Positions 1-13,968 of a DNA stretch of 64,000 nucleotides are shown here, piece by piece. The stretch's first letter is position 1. Each line of letters begins with the position of its first letter. Origin of the DNA: Lates calcarifer (Eukaryota; Chordata; Actinopteri; Centropomidae); contig NC_066838.1 of NCBI RefSeq assembly GCF_001640805.2, forward strand, positions 1,613,530-1,677,529, read 5' to 3'. The position numbers were made by a program, and so were the translations under genes. The notes under the pieces are model-generated. The model saw only the letters and a list, made by a program, of their open reading frames with translations, had not been told where the DNA came from and searched no databases.

Positions 1-300
1 ATCAAGTGTTTTTGTTATTTAATACTGGACATTTATTTTCCATACACAGTATCTGCAACAAGCAAAGAAAACTGTTTCCTGTAGTGTTTTAGAATAAAAC
101 AAAGCTAAGGGACTTCTTAGCAGCAGCTCCCAGGATGGCTGGGCGTCTCATGGGGGCTTAGAGGCTCAGTTTCCTGTTGCTCTCCCTCCTCTGTAGCCCT
201 GGATTTAATAAGCTTCTTAAGTCAACTTAATTATTCATCAGCTTTAATCTGCCCAAACAGTGTCTTATGCACACGTTACACCACATGAAAATGATACATG

Positions 301-382
<82 letters not shown>

Positions 383-1810
383 CTCAAGAATTTAATTTCA
401 ATAGTTTGCACAGAAATAAACTTAGAACACAAGAATTGTAGTTGATAATACTGATTAGTACTCATGCAGTTTGTGGATACACACATAAAAACTGACTCCT
501 CCTCAATCACCTTTCATTTGATTGTGTTATTTCAAATGTATAAGTGAAAACTTTCACCTGTAGTAAATGTAGTAAATGTACAAAGGTCAACAGAGCCACC
601 AACAGCAATCATTCTCTGCAGCCTGTCCAACAGACAACATCAACCTCAAGCTCTACTGCTAGCAGCTCATCAAATATTCCAGACAGTAGTAGTGGTGGTT
701 ACTCTTATCTACACGATACCTGGTGTATGCTCCTGCATAATTTATAAAAGTGCTGTACATGTATAGTATATCCAGCTGCAGGGTTTGTGGAAAACACAGC
801 CACATGGGAACATACACAACACAGCACCAGCATGTCAGCTGTCATGTTAGATGCTTTGTTTGACATCCAATAGTATATACTGTATATATATAACTGCCAC
901 AAAACCACAGGTCCTATACTGTTCTGCCCAGGGGAGGGTGCTGTGTGTGTGTGTGTGTATTGTTTTTCGGAGAGTGGACTTTCTGCATTATGAGTGTGCA
1001 CATAAATAATATTTTATCCATGTGGTATATTGCACAAGTGAAGGACAGAAATAGATGCAGGCAGAGAGGAATATGTGTTATGGATGTTTTCTCTGAATAT
1101 TGTTAGGTACAGAGAAATTAACCTGGTCTGCCCAATTTCCAAACTAGAACAAAAGCGAGAGAGAGACAAGAGACAGAACTACTTAACATGTGCTTTCAGT
1201 TGTGGAGGAAACAAATGAATGACACAATGTAGTGTTTTCCACTAAAATATCATTATCAGGGAAAACTGAGTTCTCTGCATCCTGTTCATTGAGTTGAGTA
1301 TTTTTAAGCCTGTGTATCATGACTGAAATATCACACTCTAGAATTTATTTCCTCATTGAACTATTCCACAACAGGAAATTCATTATTATATGGTAAATTC
1401 TCAAAACAATAGAATACTAAAGAGCGCAGAAGGACGAGTCGGTCAATAACTCAGCTCAAAGTTCTATTGCGTTTTAAAGTGTTTTAATTTTCTATTAACT
1501 CGTGAGACTCCACAATACCCAAAACCTGGAGGTCTAAGTACAAATGTATTGTATACTAACGTGTCAAAGTCAAACTGCTTTACTGTTAGCAATTATAACA
1601 GTGCATCATATTTAAACCTGATCAAATGCTTTGTTTATAAAATCTGGATCAGCAAAGTAACTAGCAATGAAAGTGTCTTGAAATACACTGTACTAAAGGG
1701 ATAAAGACATACCATTGAAATACCTATTGAAAGTAGAAGTACCTCCAAACTGTACTAAGTAAACGTTATATTCCATAACTGACTTGTCGACATCCTGTTT
1801 GCTCCAACAG
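1..1810 (+). other. plch2 intron (3' part), no exon seen
   Basis: This stretch precedes the first recognisable plch2 exon and ends in the acceptor ...CCAACAG at 1810. I see no coding similarity in it. It contains a long CA microsatellite (about 299-380) and a short GT run (about 941-958). The ORFs here are low-complexity Cys-Val or Thr-His products of the repeat. The upstream plch2 exons (start codon, first PH strands) must lie left of the window. Confidence 0.7.
299..380. repeat. (CA)n microsatellite
   Basis: About 40 CA units with one interruption (cagaca near 325). It lies in an intron and is likely length-polymorphic. Confidence 0.95.
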
Positions 1811-2054
1811 TCTCCATCGACTCCATTCGGGAGGTGTGTGAGGGTAAGCAGTCGGAAATCTTCCAGCGCTACGCAGAGGGCAGCTTCGACCCCAACTGCT
1901 GCTTCAGCCTGTACTATGGAGAGCACATGGAGTCCCTGGACCTGGTGTCCGGCACTGGAGAGGAGGCGCGAACCTGGATCACAGGCCTCAAATATCTGAT
2001 GGCAGGCATCAGTGATGAGGACAGCCTGGCCAAGAGACAGCGAACCCGCGACCA
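1811..2054 (+). CDS. plch2 exon: C-terminal half of PH domain
   Basis: It reads [20 protein letters not shown] through [20 protein letters not shown], the end of the eta-class PH domain, which binds phosphoinositide and anchors the enzyme to membrane. It enters with two bases of a split codon (acceptor ...AACAG). It leaves with CA of a Gln codon into an AT-AC intron rather than a GT donor. The Gln codon and following Trp are restored exactly by the next exon. Confidence 0.95.
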
Positions 2055-5000
2055 ATATCCTTCACTTAAACAGTTACACACAAGGCACCTTGCCTGCTAA
2101 TTAGACTGATGATTTTAAAGTACATCTGTATCCACTGCATAATATAGATACACATATCAACTTATGTGAAAATTTAGCAATGCTGAGACTTTCAGTTAAA
2201 AAAATTTACTCACTAACCACCATAAGCGGCAGCAATGAAAAGAGTAAATGTCCTGGATCTGCATGGTGACTTTCCTTGACTACCATGTCATCACATGGCT
2301 GAAGCAGACCTTCACTGAAGCTGATAAGAATGGCGATGGCAGCTTAAGCATCAGCGAGGTCCTACAACTCCTGCACAAACTCAATGTCAACCTGCCCCGA
2401 CAGAAGGTCAAACAGATGTTTAAGGTACAGGAATAATAACGCCTGAGCGTCATCAGGGGCAAACAGGGCTTGGGGTACATCCAGTGGGCAGTCAGTGGTA
2501 TAGAAGTACAAGAGGTGTTTTTATTCCAGTATTCCAGAGTCGGCTGCTCTGCCTGTTACACCTCTGTTCAGTGTCCTGCTGCTCTCTGTGTGAGGCCCTT
2601 AACCCTCACATCATTTTGTAAAAATGTCTCTTTAAAGCTAAAGGTCATGCATGTTTCAGTTAGGTACTATGTGTGGTCAGTGAGATCTTAAGAGCAACAC
2701 AGGAACATTAACAAGAGGATTTAATCTTTGTATATAAAACTGCTGATTATAAATTAACCACCTAACTCACTAAGCATGGCTTTTACTTAGTGTGGTGGAA
2801 TCTGTCTTAAACTTACAACTTCTAACACAAAGAAGAAATTATATAAAAGTGGCCTAAAACTGTACAACTAATGACCAGTACACAGAGTAGTGCAGCTCAC
2901 TAAAAGAATAAATGGGCTTTACTGGTCACTTGAGATGGTATGTGCTTACTTCCTGGCAGATTGTGAATGAGCAGTAAAGACGTTTTGATTGATTGATCGA
3001 TTAGTACAGATGTTAGCTAACATATGGCTCAGCCACTAACTCTTCCACAGCAGAGGGATTAGCATGCTGCCCAGTTAAGTGTTTGTTTTAACCCTCTTCC
3101 TACAGAGCAGCTAGCCAGCTTGCTATCACTAAGTCTAGAGGCCTGTTGATGGTCATCCATATGGTGCTGCTGAGACACAGATGGCCTCTGGTGTAATGCA
3201 GGGTAAATACTCCAGGGACTGCTTTTAACCCTTTGTGTGTGTGTGTGTGTGTGTCTGTAGACATTCATGAAGATTTGTGTGTTGACAATCACTCGGTTAG
3301 TTTCTTGGCTCAACCTACTTAACTGTGAAGAGGACTTAGTTATTGTGGGGTTGACCTCTTTCCAGTTTGTGGAAGAGAAGCTGATGAGTCAGTGCTGGTA
3401 CTGACCACGTTTCAGAGCTCACTGCTGCATATGTGTATTTGTCCAATGCCCACCTGCACACCTGTCAGTATAACACAATGCAGTTCAATGGCACCACAAA
3501 CTTCAGCCTCTAATACAATCATAAACAACCAACACCTCTGCAAAACAACAAAAATGAAGGTGAGGATATGGTAAGTATGCTTAAATAAATGACATGTAAT
3601 TACTGTGTAATATGTAAGCAACACATTTTTTTACCACTAAATTCATGAGCAACAACCACACACACATACATAATACTGTCACCGTGCAGATACCATATTT
3701 TTTTCAGTAAGCCTCCCTTTGTTTACAGTTTAAAATGCATGCAACAGACCTTTTTATAAATAAAGTTTACAAACAAAATGCCACTAACAGAAGCAAACAG
3801 ACACTGAACAGAGAGGCTGAGAGGAACTGAACAGTGAGGCTTATGTAATAAATCATAAATGATGGTTGTACTTGAACAGTATTGGGGTGGCCAAAAGATA
3901 TCTAATAATTAATTAAATGAGTGATATTTACAGAAATCTGTTAATACACACACTCATAATTGCTGCAACAAGATTTTGATGAAGATTTTCCATGAGCAAA
4001 TCTTGCAAAATGATGAGCATCCTAGTAAAACATAGATAGACAGAAAGAGCGGCTTATTAATCCCAAAGGGAAACTGCAGTGTCACAGCAGCCAAATCACA
4101 TACATCACAAATAGAAGTGATCTTGGAAAAAAGAAAGTAGACTGAAAAAATATAATAAATAGGATGGGAAAAAGTTAATAATAACCAATATAAAATACAC
4201 ACAAACTAAATTAGAAAGAAAAAAGACACCAAAACTAAATATAAGAGCCGATATCTTTAGTTTTAAAAGTAGGATCATAACCTTTTTCATTCTAACATGC
4301 ACTGAAGATTCATTGTACATGATGTTTCCTGGTAATGTCCTGTACATTAGTTGTGCAAGTCAAGCACTGCAGATATAGCTATATGTCGGTAAGGTGAAGG
4401 ATTGCCCTTACCTATTGAAATACAATTAACTGTAGTAGCATAGAACATAGGTTCAACAAAGTTCAAACTTACTCAACTCAAATGGCCATCAGTTCATTTC
4501 CAGCTCATGAGTTAGTCAGTAGACTGTCAGCAGAATACTCAGCCGCAGCCTGAGGGAATAACCAGTGAACCAGTGTAGACTAATATCCACCCAGAAGGCA
4601 AGCTGAGGTAAAGCAAATTCATAGCACCTTGTGACAACAACACAATGTGAAGTGCTTTACATAATAAATACAAGCAAAGGCATCAATATGAGATAGAAAA
4701 AGGAAAAAAAAACAATATAATACAACTACTATAAAAACAATATAAAAACTATGAAGAGAAACACATGGATAGGATTTGAAATGATTTATAATATAATAAT
4801 AATATAATATATAATATATAAGTAAAATAGAAGATAAAACTAAAGAACAGAATAAGACAATTAAACAGTACAATTAGAATTACAATCCAGCTACAGTGCA
4901 GTACAAGTATGAATGAATAGTCCCAAATTTAACTTCATAAAATACAATGACAAAGGAACTGAATTTGATTCTAGATATGTACATAATAATAACTGCTTCT

Positions 5001-8000
5001 TCTTTAGTTGGCTGATTTTTAAATTTAATTGTCTTAATATGGATGTTAAAGTTTCTGTCTGATTCCATGACTACTTGATTTGTGGTATTTCATGTCATCA
5101 ACTGAAGCTGAGCACTGAGCACTTTAATTGTATTCTATTGTTTGTGAAGACAAGCATCTCTGATTTATCTTTTTCAACTGCAGGAAAGTTTGGCACATGC
5201 AGTCATTAATGTTTTTAATGCACTTACTCAGTGCTGTGCTTGTATGGGACCATATTGACTTTAAGATGCTTTTATTTTGGTAGTTTACCTCACCATGGAC
5301 TGAGTGGAGAAATTAAACCTCTCAGCTGTAAGTGACAAACTTTAGCCTTTCTATATTTCAAATATTGTGAAATATAGAAAGGCCACTAGATATCTTGATA
5401 GTCAAATGAAATATCTGAATACAAATTTATTCCAGTGTGTCCAGGGTGTTCTGTGAATAATATAGCATGTAGAAATTAAGTTAACCTAAAGTTAAGTTAA
5501 CCTAAAATACTTGTGTTTTCTACATTAAAACAAGCTCATTTACGATGGGGCCAGGAAGAAAGGCTAAGTTTTTGTTGTTTTTTAGAACTTTTGTGATTGG
5601 ATATTTCTTACCACACATTGTCAGATGTCTTGTTGAGTAATCAGAAAGTGAATCAGGGCAATGTGTTTTCACTATTTTTTATTATTATTATTTATTATTT
5701 TTTTTTACCAGATTCCCATAATAAGGAAAGCGCTGAAGCCTTGGAGTTATGCCTTAATTCTATGATATGATATCTAGTTTTGTGTTGACAGAGAAGAGGT
5801 GTCATGTATTGTTGGTGCTCATAAGTCACAGCCTGCTGGTTGGATGTGATAGGTCAAGGTGTTACTACAGTTGTAAATGCAAGCGAAGAAGCAGACTTCT
5901 CCAGCAGAGGTTATGTGCATGTGGAGGGAAAGCTTTATAGGAAGAGGAAACAGCAATTCTAACTGATTAGTTAATCCATATTAGCTGTTGAGTTAAAGCA
6001 CAAAGCCCAAGCCTGCTAACAACTTAAGTGCCTTGATTCATTCATAAGGAATGGGAATGAACAAGGCAAGATTGATGTCCAATAAAAGACTTCTCCAGCT
6101 CTGCTGCTACTACTACTGTGTTATCCTCCTAGGGCTAAGATGGATCCTGAACAAGAGGATTGTTTCTGAAAAGAATTCTGTCACCTCAAGGAATGAATAA
6201 TGATGCAAGTTAACTGGTACTATGTCTTCATCTGGTTCTACCTTATCAGTGTTGGTCATCACTGATTGCTATGGTTATAAAGTATAACAGCAAAATGGAT
6301 GTGTATCACTGCAGCCTTGCCACAGCACAATGCTGGCTGCTGATAGCAGAACTCAGTGTCTAATAACTCTTGTCTTATGAATTATACTGTCTGTACACAT
6401 CTGTCTGTAACTCATGTGTCACTTGGTCACAACCTAAGTGACAACTAAGTGATGTGTGCAAAACCAACAGCTGAATCTGGTGATGTCAAGTGTTTGTCTT
6501 ATGTCTCTGAGTCATTTGGCTTCCTGTGTATTGGCTTTGTCAGGCAGAGAACATGGTGGTGATGATTGGGTGGCTAAGTGTTGAATCAGGGTTCAGAAGA
6601 CTAACAGTAGTTTTACCAACAGTACCACACACTAGTGGAGCAGACCAATGGCTTCAGTATAATCTGTGTGGAGGACTCCACACCTCCTTCTCTGCCACAA
6701 CTTTGGATGTATTGATTCTGCCATTGCACTCCGATACTTGTAGTTTGTCTCTTCAAAAATCATTATCCTTTTTTTTCATTTTTTGTATGTTTTTCAGTCC
6801 CTCCCTAATCTTGCATACTTTCAGCTATAGAAACCATTCAACTGTCAAAATGCTTTTTTAGGATGTGTGCAATCCCTTTTTTTCCCACCATTCAAAAAAA
6901 TATGGTAGTGAAAGTTCAAATTCTTAAAACTTTAGAACTTGAAATTCAACAACTTTGTGTTGCATTTGCTTTACAGCAGTTTCAACAACATGTTTCTGTT
7001 CTCAGCTTCTACAACTATTGCACTTTAGCTCCCAGCTCAAGTTTTATATTTCAGGTTCAGCATTGTTCAGCAGTTACCTCCAGTGTTCAGCCTTCACATT
7101 GCTTCTAGCTTACAATCTTTGCTTTTACATTTTAGCAGTTTTTTCAGTTATTTGGAGAACTGTTTCAGTTATGTCTTTAAGATTCCTGCCCCCAATTTCC
7201 TTTGGTTTTCAGTTTCCAAGGTTTGCTTCTGCATTTGACCTGTTTTCTCAGTCATTTTCAGCATTGCTTCTGCAATTTCCTTCTGCTGTCAGTTCTTCAG
7301 AAAATGCTATTTCTAGTGCCACAATTTTCCCTGGTACATACATTTTATTCTTTTCATGGTAAAGAAGCCTCTAGAATTTAGTGTTAAAAATCTGATCACT
7401 GAACTTAAAGCTACAATAATGAAATTCTTTAGCTTTGGTAAGGTGGGTAGCTCTTCAAGCAGGCAACCGAGTGCATTTGATTTGTAGGAGAACTCAGGGA
7501 TTCGTCTCCTCCCAAAAGCATGACAAAACAAATTTAAACTGCAATCCAATTTTTATATGAAGTTTTTTATTAATGTACTCCCACACCACACTGCAATTAT
7601 TTGTATAAACATCTGATACGGTCAAATAATAAAAAGCCTGTAGAATCATATTCACTTGCTGTGAAAGGAGAAACTCTTCCATATTGAGATTTATGTGGCA
7701 GATTCTCATTCACTGTTGTAAGCCCAGTGTGTGTAGGATACTGAGCAGCTCAGAGGCCAAGCTCCAACTAGCACAGACGTCATTGCCCCACAGTGAGTGG
7801 CTGCCTCCAGTGCTGCTTGGCATATAGAGCCGGTCACAGACTGCCTCAGTAAACTGAGGCAAGGATTACATGGGTCATGGTGTGACCCACTGCAGTGCTC
7901 TCGTTAACCTTGTTCGAGTATACAACCATAGCTGTAGCCTTTTATAGGCTGACTTGTTATCTTTATCTTGTTACCCCTAGAAAGCCAAACCTGTTGTTGT

Positions 8001-11000
8001 AAATTAGGAATTAGGTGAGTAGGTACATAAAGATAATAGTGACATAAAATGTCATCTCCAAACTAGTGTTATGTTGCTAAATAAAAATGTGATCAAAATA
8101 TATTCATTAGTGAGATGTTAATGAGGAATAAGTGTTGACCATAATGTGTACTAAAATAAACATGTAATTAAATGCACTCTCAGATGAATAAAGAAAACAT
8201 GAAATCACAGACTTCACAGACAGTCACTTTAGTCTATATTTCTTTTTCCTGCATCTTCTCAGTACCCCAACTACAGTTTAAGCTTAGCTGCACCCTATAG
8301 TCTCTTTGCCAAGAGGGAAGGTATCAGAAAAAATACGATAACAATAGCGTGGCTTTGCTTCAAACAAAAAATAAAATGCTTTGGAAAGATTCCAGAAAGC
8401 ATGTGACTTTTATTAATAAATGACACTGTGGTTTTTACTGTCTTTAGATGTTGTTGCCCTCGTTTTGTTTCATACATCTGAAAGCTATGCATTTTGAATG
8501 GTTGTCATCCAGGTTATTCAGACTGAATAATATGATAATATTAATTAATAAATTAAAGTAGTATGTTTTGTCTTGTTAGCATTCAGAACATGCTTTATGT
8601 CTGAATGTAGACCAGTCACCCTTTCTCGTTTTGTTGCCAGTTTTCAGTACCAGCTCTTTTAGAGAACATTTTACAGATGGATAATTTAAAAAGACTACAG
8701 AATAGTGGAATGTAATTTCCAGCTTTGTTACCACATCAATTGCTTTAGATGGTAGGAGTCGAAGTCCACCCAGAAAGACAATATTGCATGTTTTTAAATG
8801 TGAGGATTTTAGATCAAGGCTACATTGGGAAAACAAACAAAACTTGAACTGTTCTTGTATCTGGTGTATAGGAGGCAGACACAGATGACAACCAGGGGAC
8901 GTTGGGCTTTGAGGAATTCTGCTCCTTCTACAAGATGATGTCAACCCGCAGGGATCTGTACCTCCTCATGCTCACCTACAGCAACCACAAAGACCACCTC
9001 GACACAGATGACCTGGCCCGCTTCCTGGAGACTGAGCAAAAGGTACACACAGTGTCTGCATTTTAGCTACTTGGTGCCTTCTAAGATTGTCAGTGAAAAG
9101 TTAGCAATGCAATGCTAAATCAGCATTGCTAAATCATAACATAGACCATCATATGTGATACACAGAGATCTGTTACAAAGGTAGTTTGAGAACCAAGCAA
9201 CTGCTCGCACAGAAAGTCCTATGTTCAAAAGTCTAAGTTTTAGATTATCATGGTCAACTGTATCAAATGCTTTGGACAGATCAATAAAAAGTGTTGTACA
9301 CTGCTGCTTCTTGTCAAATGCAACAGAAATGTCATTTACAGCCTTAATTGCAGTTGTGTTATTACCATGTTTTTTTTTCCCTAATTTTTTCTAATTAATA
9401 TGCTGACAAAATTGCATTAGCATCTAAAAATCCTTTAGTTGGTCATTAACAGGAGCTTCATTAACTTCAGCCAGTACTGATAAGTTAGATACTGACTTGT
9501 ATTTGTTTAAAGTACCTAGATCACCTCCTTTTAATAAAGGAAAAATGAAGGCAGATTTCCATGTACTAGGAATGTCCTTATTTTCTACTGTCAAAAAGGT
9601 ATGCAAGAGGCTCGACTATAAAATCAGCTGCCAGTTTTAAAAACTAAGGATCAAGATCAGGTCTAGTGGATTTTCTAGGATCTAAAGTTTTTATGTCTTT
9701 ATGAATGTCCTGTACAGAAAAAAGAACAAAATAAAAACTAGAACATCAGCATAAGGCTTCACAGATGCAGAACAATCAGAATCAGACAGACAGCCAGAGA
9801 ATATAAAATGCTTGTTAAAACATTTCAGAATCTCCATTTTGTCATAAACAGCAACAGAATCCTTCATAACAAAGGTGGGCACAGTTTCTATAAAATCCTT
9901 CTCTGTGAGCAGAAACTTGGGTCATTTACATTTTCTGTATTGACAGACAAATGATATTTAGATTTTGCATTCTTGATAAAAGACAAGCATTTGTTCCTTA
10001 GTTGTCTAAGTGGTAGAACCTGTTATTCTAGCCCAACCCAAGTTACACTTGTGTATAATATCAACAAATTCACTACAATTTAGTCTGGATAAAGGATGCT
10101 TCAGAGACTGCAATGCATCATTTCAGGCAGATGGGGGCCTATAGCATCCTACAACAGTTCTACAGAGGCCCTTTGCAATTTCCACATCCGCTGCCAGAAA
10201 TTCCAAATGCTCACAGATTGATTCAGAGAGAGCTACTCTCACATGATATTTTATTGAAAAAGGTCCAATTAAAAAAAACAAAAAAACACTGATGCACGGA
10301 CAATCTAAAAACCCACTTAATCTACTCACTAAAGCCATACAGACCTTATAAACAGATCAGTGAAATGACAATTAGTGATTGTTAACATTACGTAGAATAA
10401 GGCAGTAGAGTACTTTAACACCATCATGTGGCATACCCTATATTATCTGCATTCTGTATGCTTGATTTTTAAGACAGAAGCAGGTCAATGACAAATACAA
10501 TATTTCAGCAATAACACATCTCTGCTACATAATTTTACAACCTATAAATAGTTTATTTGGATCACAGGCCTAGTGGGACTCTAAAAATCAATAACTGCTT
10601 GTCTGGAGCTGTTCCAAAATGGTCTGTAAGTAGAGCAATGCAATGTAGTTCTGGCACAGTCAGCTAATTCTGTTGAAAATTATTACCCACAGTACAAGTT
10701 CAGTCTGCATTCAGCCAATAATACAGACTGATGCTAGCCATAGCTAGGATCAAATCACTGTAACTGCCTTATTCACAAGGCTGCAGTGGTTGTGTCCTCA
10801 TCCAGCACTCCCAAATTGTGGCAATTCTCTCCACTTGTCTGTCAGAGCTTTCTGCATTTATTCTCATGTCACTGTGGTGGTCCACACATACAGGATAATG
10901 TAGATCTACAGATGTTAGATTAATTCCAAAGTTCTTTTTTTCCACTGATAATGCCTTCTTAAATTGACTGTATGCAGCTATGTACAGATGAATATTTCTC

Positions 11001-13922
11001 AAGCACAGAGTTTTAGTCTAGCTCTGCAAAATGACTGGAAGCAGGGGAAACAGTTAGTCTGGCTCTGTTCAAAGTTCAAAAAGTTACCCGTAAACACCTC
11101 TGCAGCTCATTACTTAACATGTATGACATGCATCAAAATGTCAACTCAACAAGTAGTGGTTTTAGTTGAGTTGCATGCTTGAAGTATTTTTTCATGTGTG
11201 TCGTGTGTACAAAGACCAAACCCAAAATCTAAACTCAAAAAACTAAAATCTGGCAACCTATGTTATAGTTTGAGAGAGAGTTTGAGAGACCGCACAGAGG
11301 TACTGGATGGATGGATACATTATTAGTCAAAAAATATTTCCAGCACATGAGAAACCTCTGAGTAGCTTCAATGTTAGTATGACTTGTTTGCCTTTTGTTA
11401 ATGTTTAAATAAAACAGTGAAAAATTGTTTTTTTGCTCTTTCACAGTTTGGCTCCATGCTTTTAGATTCTGCAGGGTGGGAGGTCAAAAGCCTAACAGAG
11501 TAGCCATTGGGCTGAGTGGTGCTTAATGTAGGGAAATGTAGACCACAGGGGCCCTACAGGGATAATAGCATTTGTACCATCATAGCACTTGAGGTGCAGT
11601 TGGAGCTTTGGATGAAGTACTTCTCATTAATGAGACCATTGTCTGAAAAAGAAAAATTATCTAATGAGCATAACAGCTTCAGCTCAGCTTCACTCAGATG
11701 TGCTGTATTTTTCTTCAGTTATACCAAGTGTTCAGTTCTGGCGCCGTGAATAAGATGGTTTTCCTTCCCCTGTTAGTGGAAAGTGGTGGAATCAGTGTTA
11801 TGAAGCGATATCTTTGAAATGATGCCAGTAGCAGAGTTACCCTTCCTAGTATCTCTAACTACAGACTTTAGTGGCATCTGTTTATCTGTGCCTCTAATGA
11901 TAAATAAGGTAATGTGTAACAATCTAGTTTCTATATCCAAGTGTTTCTATTAACTGTATGTCTTACTGTATTTCTGTGGAACTGATTCAGACTAAAATGT
12001 ATTACAGGCAAAGAACAGCCAGTATCTCTTCCCACTCAGTCCAAACTAAACTTTGTTCCCAAGGCAGAAGGTTTGGTTTCAGAGGTGAAGAATTTAGTTG
12101 GCCCGTTTGTTTTCTATAGACTCATGACAACCTTGCAATCTTCCTCATATTAGGAAAAATCTAATGTTACTGTTAGACTTAAATATACATACAGAAAGAT
12201 GCCTAAATTCTGAAATAAAAACTGGTTTTCGAATAAAGGCTCAGAGAGAGACTCAGATATGCCAACAAGGCCGGTCAAAAATATCGATGGGTTGGAGGTG
12301 AAAATAACTGCTCTGATGGTTCATATGTTAAATTCAATATAATGTACATTCCACAGCACCAATTTTGTATTGCACCAAATCAGTACAATGACAAATGTCT
12401 CTAGGCATGGCGCTCTGACGGTCAGTCCATCGCTTCGGTACACATTCAGATATCTTACGAACTACTGGATGGATTGCAGTGAAGTTTTGTACAAACATTC
12501 ATGATCCCCAAGGGGAAGGACTCTACTGACTTTGGTGATCCCTGACCTTTCCTCTAGTGCCACCAAGGTTCACATTTGTAGTCCCTTAAATACAATGATT
12601 TTGTTTGACTTCATATATATCTGTACAGGTATTTTTGAACCACTGAGCTGTGGGTGCTATGAGTTAAAAGGGCTATATCTCCCACACAGTTCTTTCAATA
12701 TTGATGGAAACCCACTCAAGTTAAAATTGAGACTTGGTACTGTATAATCTGCAACTGGAAATAAACAAAAAAATGTAATTATTCTTTATGTGTTTGATGT
12801 TGAACAGCTATAGGTTCACATAACTATAATTAAGAAAAAAAGGTTAGTTATATGATGTCTCTGCTTTACTCTGTCTCATATTTGCTCAAATTCGGGAAAG
12901 CTTTTATGGAATTGTGTGTGTAAGCGTGCCAGGCAGCTGCAGCCTGTGAGATCTGCTGCTCAGGAGACTTATTGGAGCCAGTCCACAGTAACAATGGTTA
13001 TGGGCTAACCGCTGCTGACTATGTCTGGATTTACTCTCTGCACAGCATTCTCATTCTCAAGTGTATATTATTTAGTACCTTAGAAGTGGGGAGGAAAACC
13101 ATTTTAAAATGGAAATAATGTCTCACCAGGACACCTAGCTAAATCATCATTCTCTCATATGGTTTAAACTGTCACAAATAAAACTGACACAAAATGAGAG
13201 AGTCCCAGCTAAGGGGATAGACTTGAAACTGTCACACCCCCTTTAAATGATTAGCAGAGATGGGAATCTGATTGACCAGTCAGATGGCTTTAAAGATCAG
13301 CTACCAGGCACACAGTTGATTTTGCAGCTGGCATGGAGAGAGAAATGACATGTAGGGAGCTATTTTAATTGCATTATCCAGTACCTTATCTTCATACATT
13401 CCACCTGATGTTGATGTTTTCTTTAGATGTATTATTATTCTGTTTACATAGTGTTGTTGTCTGACACATATTTCCATATTTTGTAGATGACCAAGGTGAC
13501 CAAGGACCATTGCCTGGAAATTATCAACAAATTTGAGCCGTGTTCTGAGAACCAGAAAGACGGAGTGTTGGGAATTGATGGTAAGTCCACTAAGATTTCA
13601 GTTCTTCATCGATTCCTGAACATTGTTCACTTCCTCTAGTGAAGTGTAACGGAAGTCTTATATTTTGGCCATCTATATATCAAAAACATATGTGCAAATT
13701 ATGCACAGTTTGTGTTGACAGTTTGATGGAGATGTTTTGCCACTGTAAATGTCCTTTTTGTACAGACTTGCAGTCTAATTTGTTCTCTCTTCTTTTAATT
13801 CATTAATTTCTTTCTTTCTTATTCTGGTCACCATGGCCATAATTCTCTTTCAGAGATTTATAGCTTATAGAGGAAAAAAGTGTGGCTGAACACATATGAT
13901 GTAGCTATCAGGTGTGGCAGGA

Positions 13923-13968
<46 letters not shown>

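Noticed and set aside
260..510. ORFs of His-Thr or Cys-Val repeats on both strands
   Set aside because: They are translations of the CA microsatellite; the same applies near 16600-16814 and 34833-35138.
1784..1999. ORF overlapping the PH-domain exon in another frame
   Set aside because: Out-of-frame shadow of the real exon.
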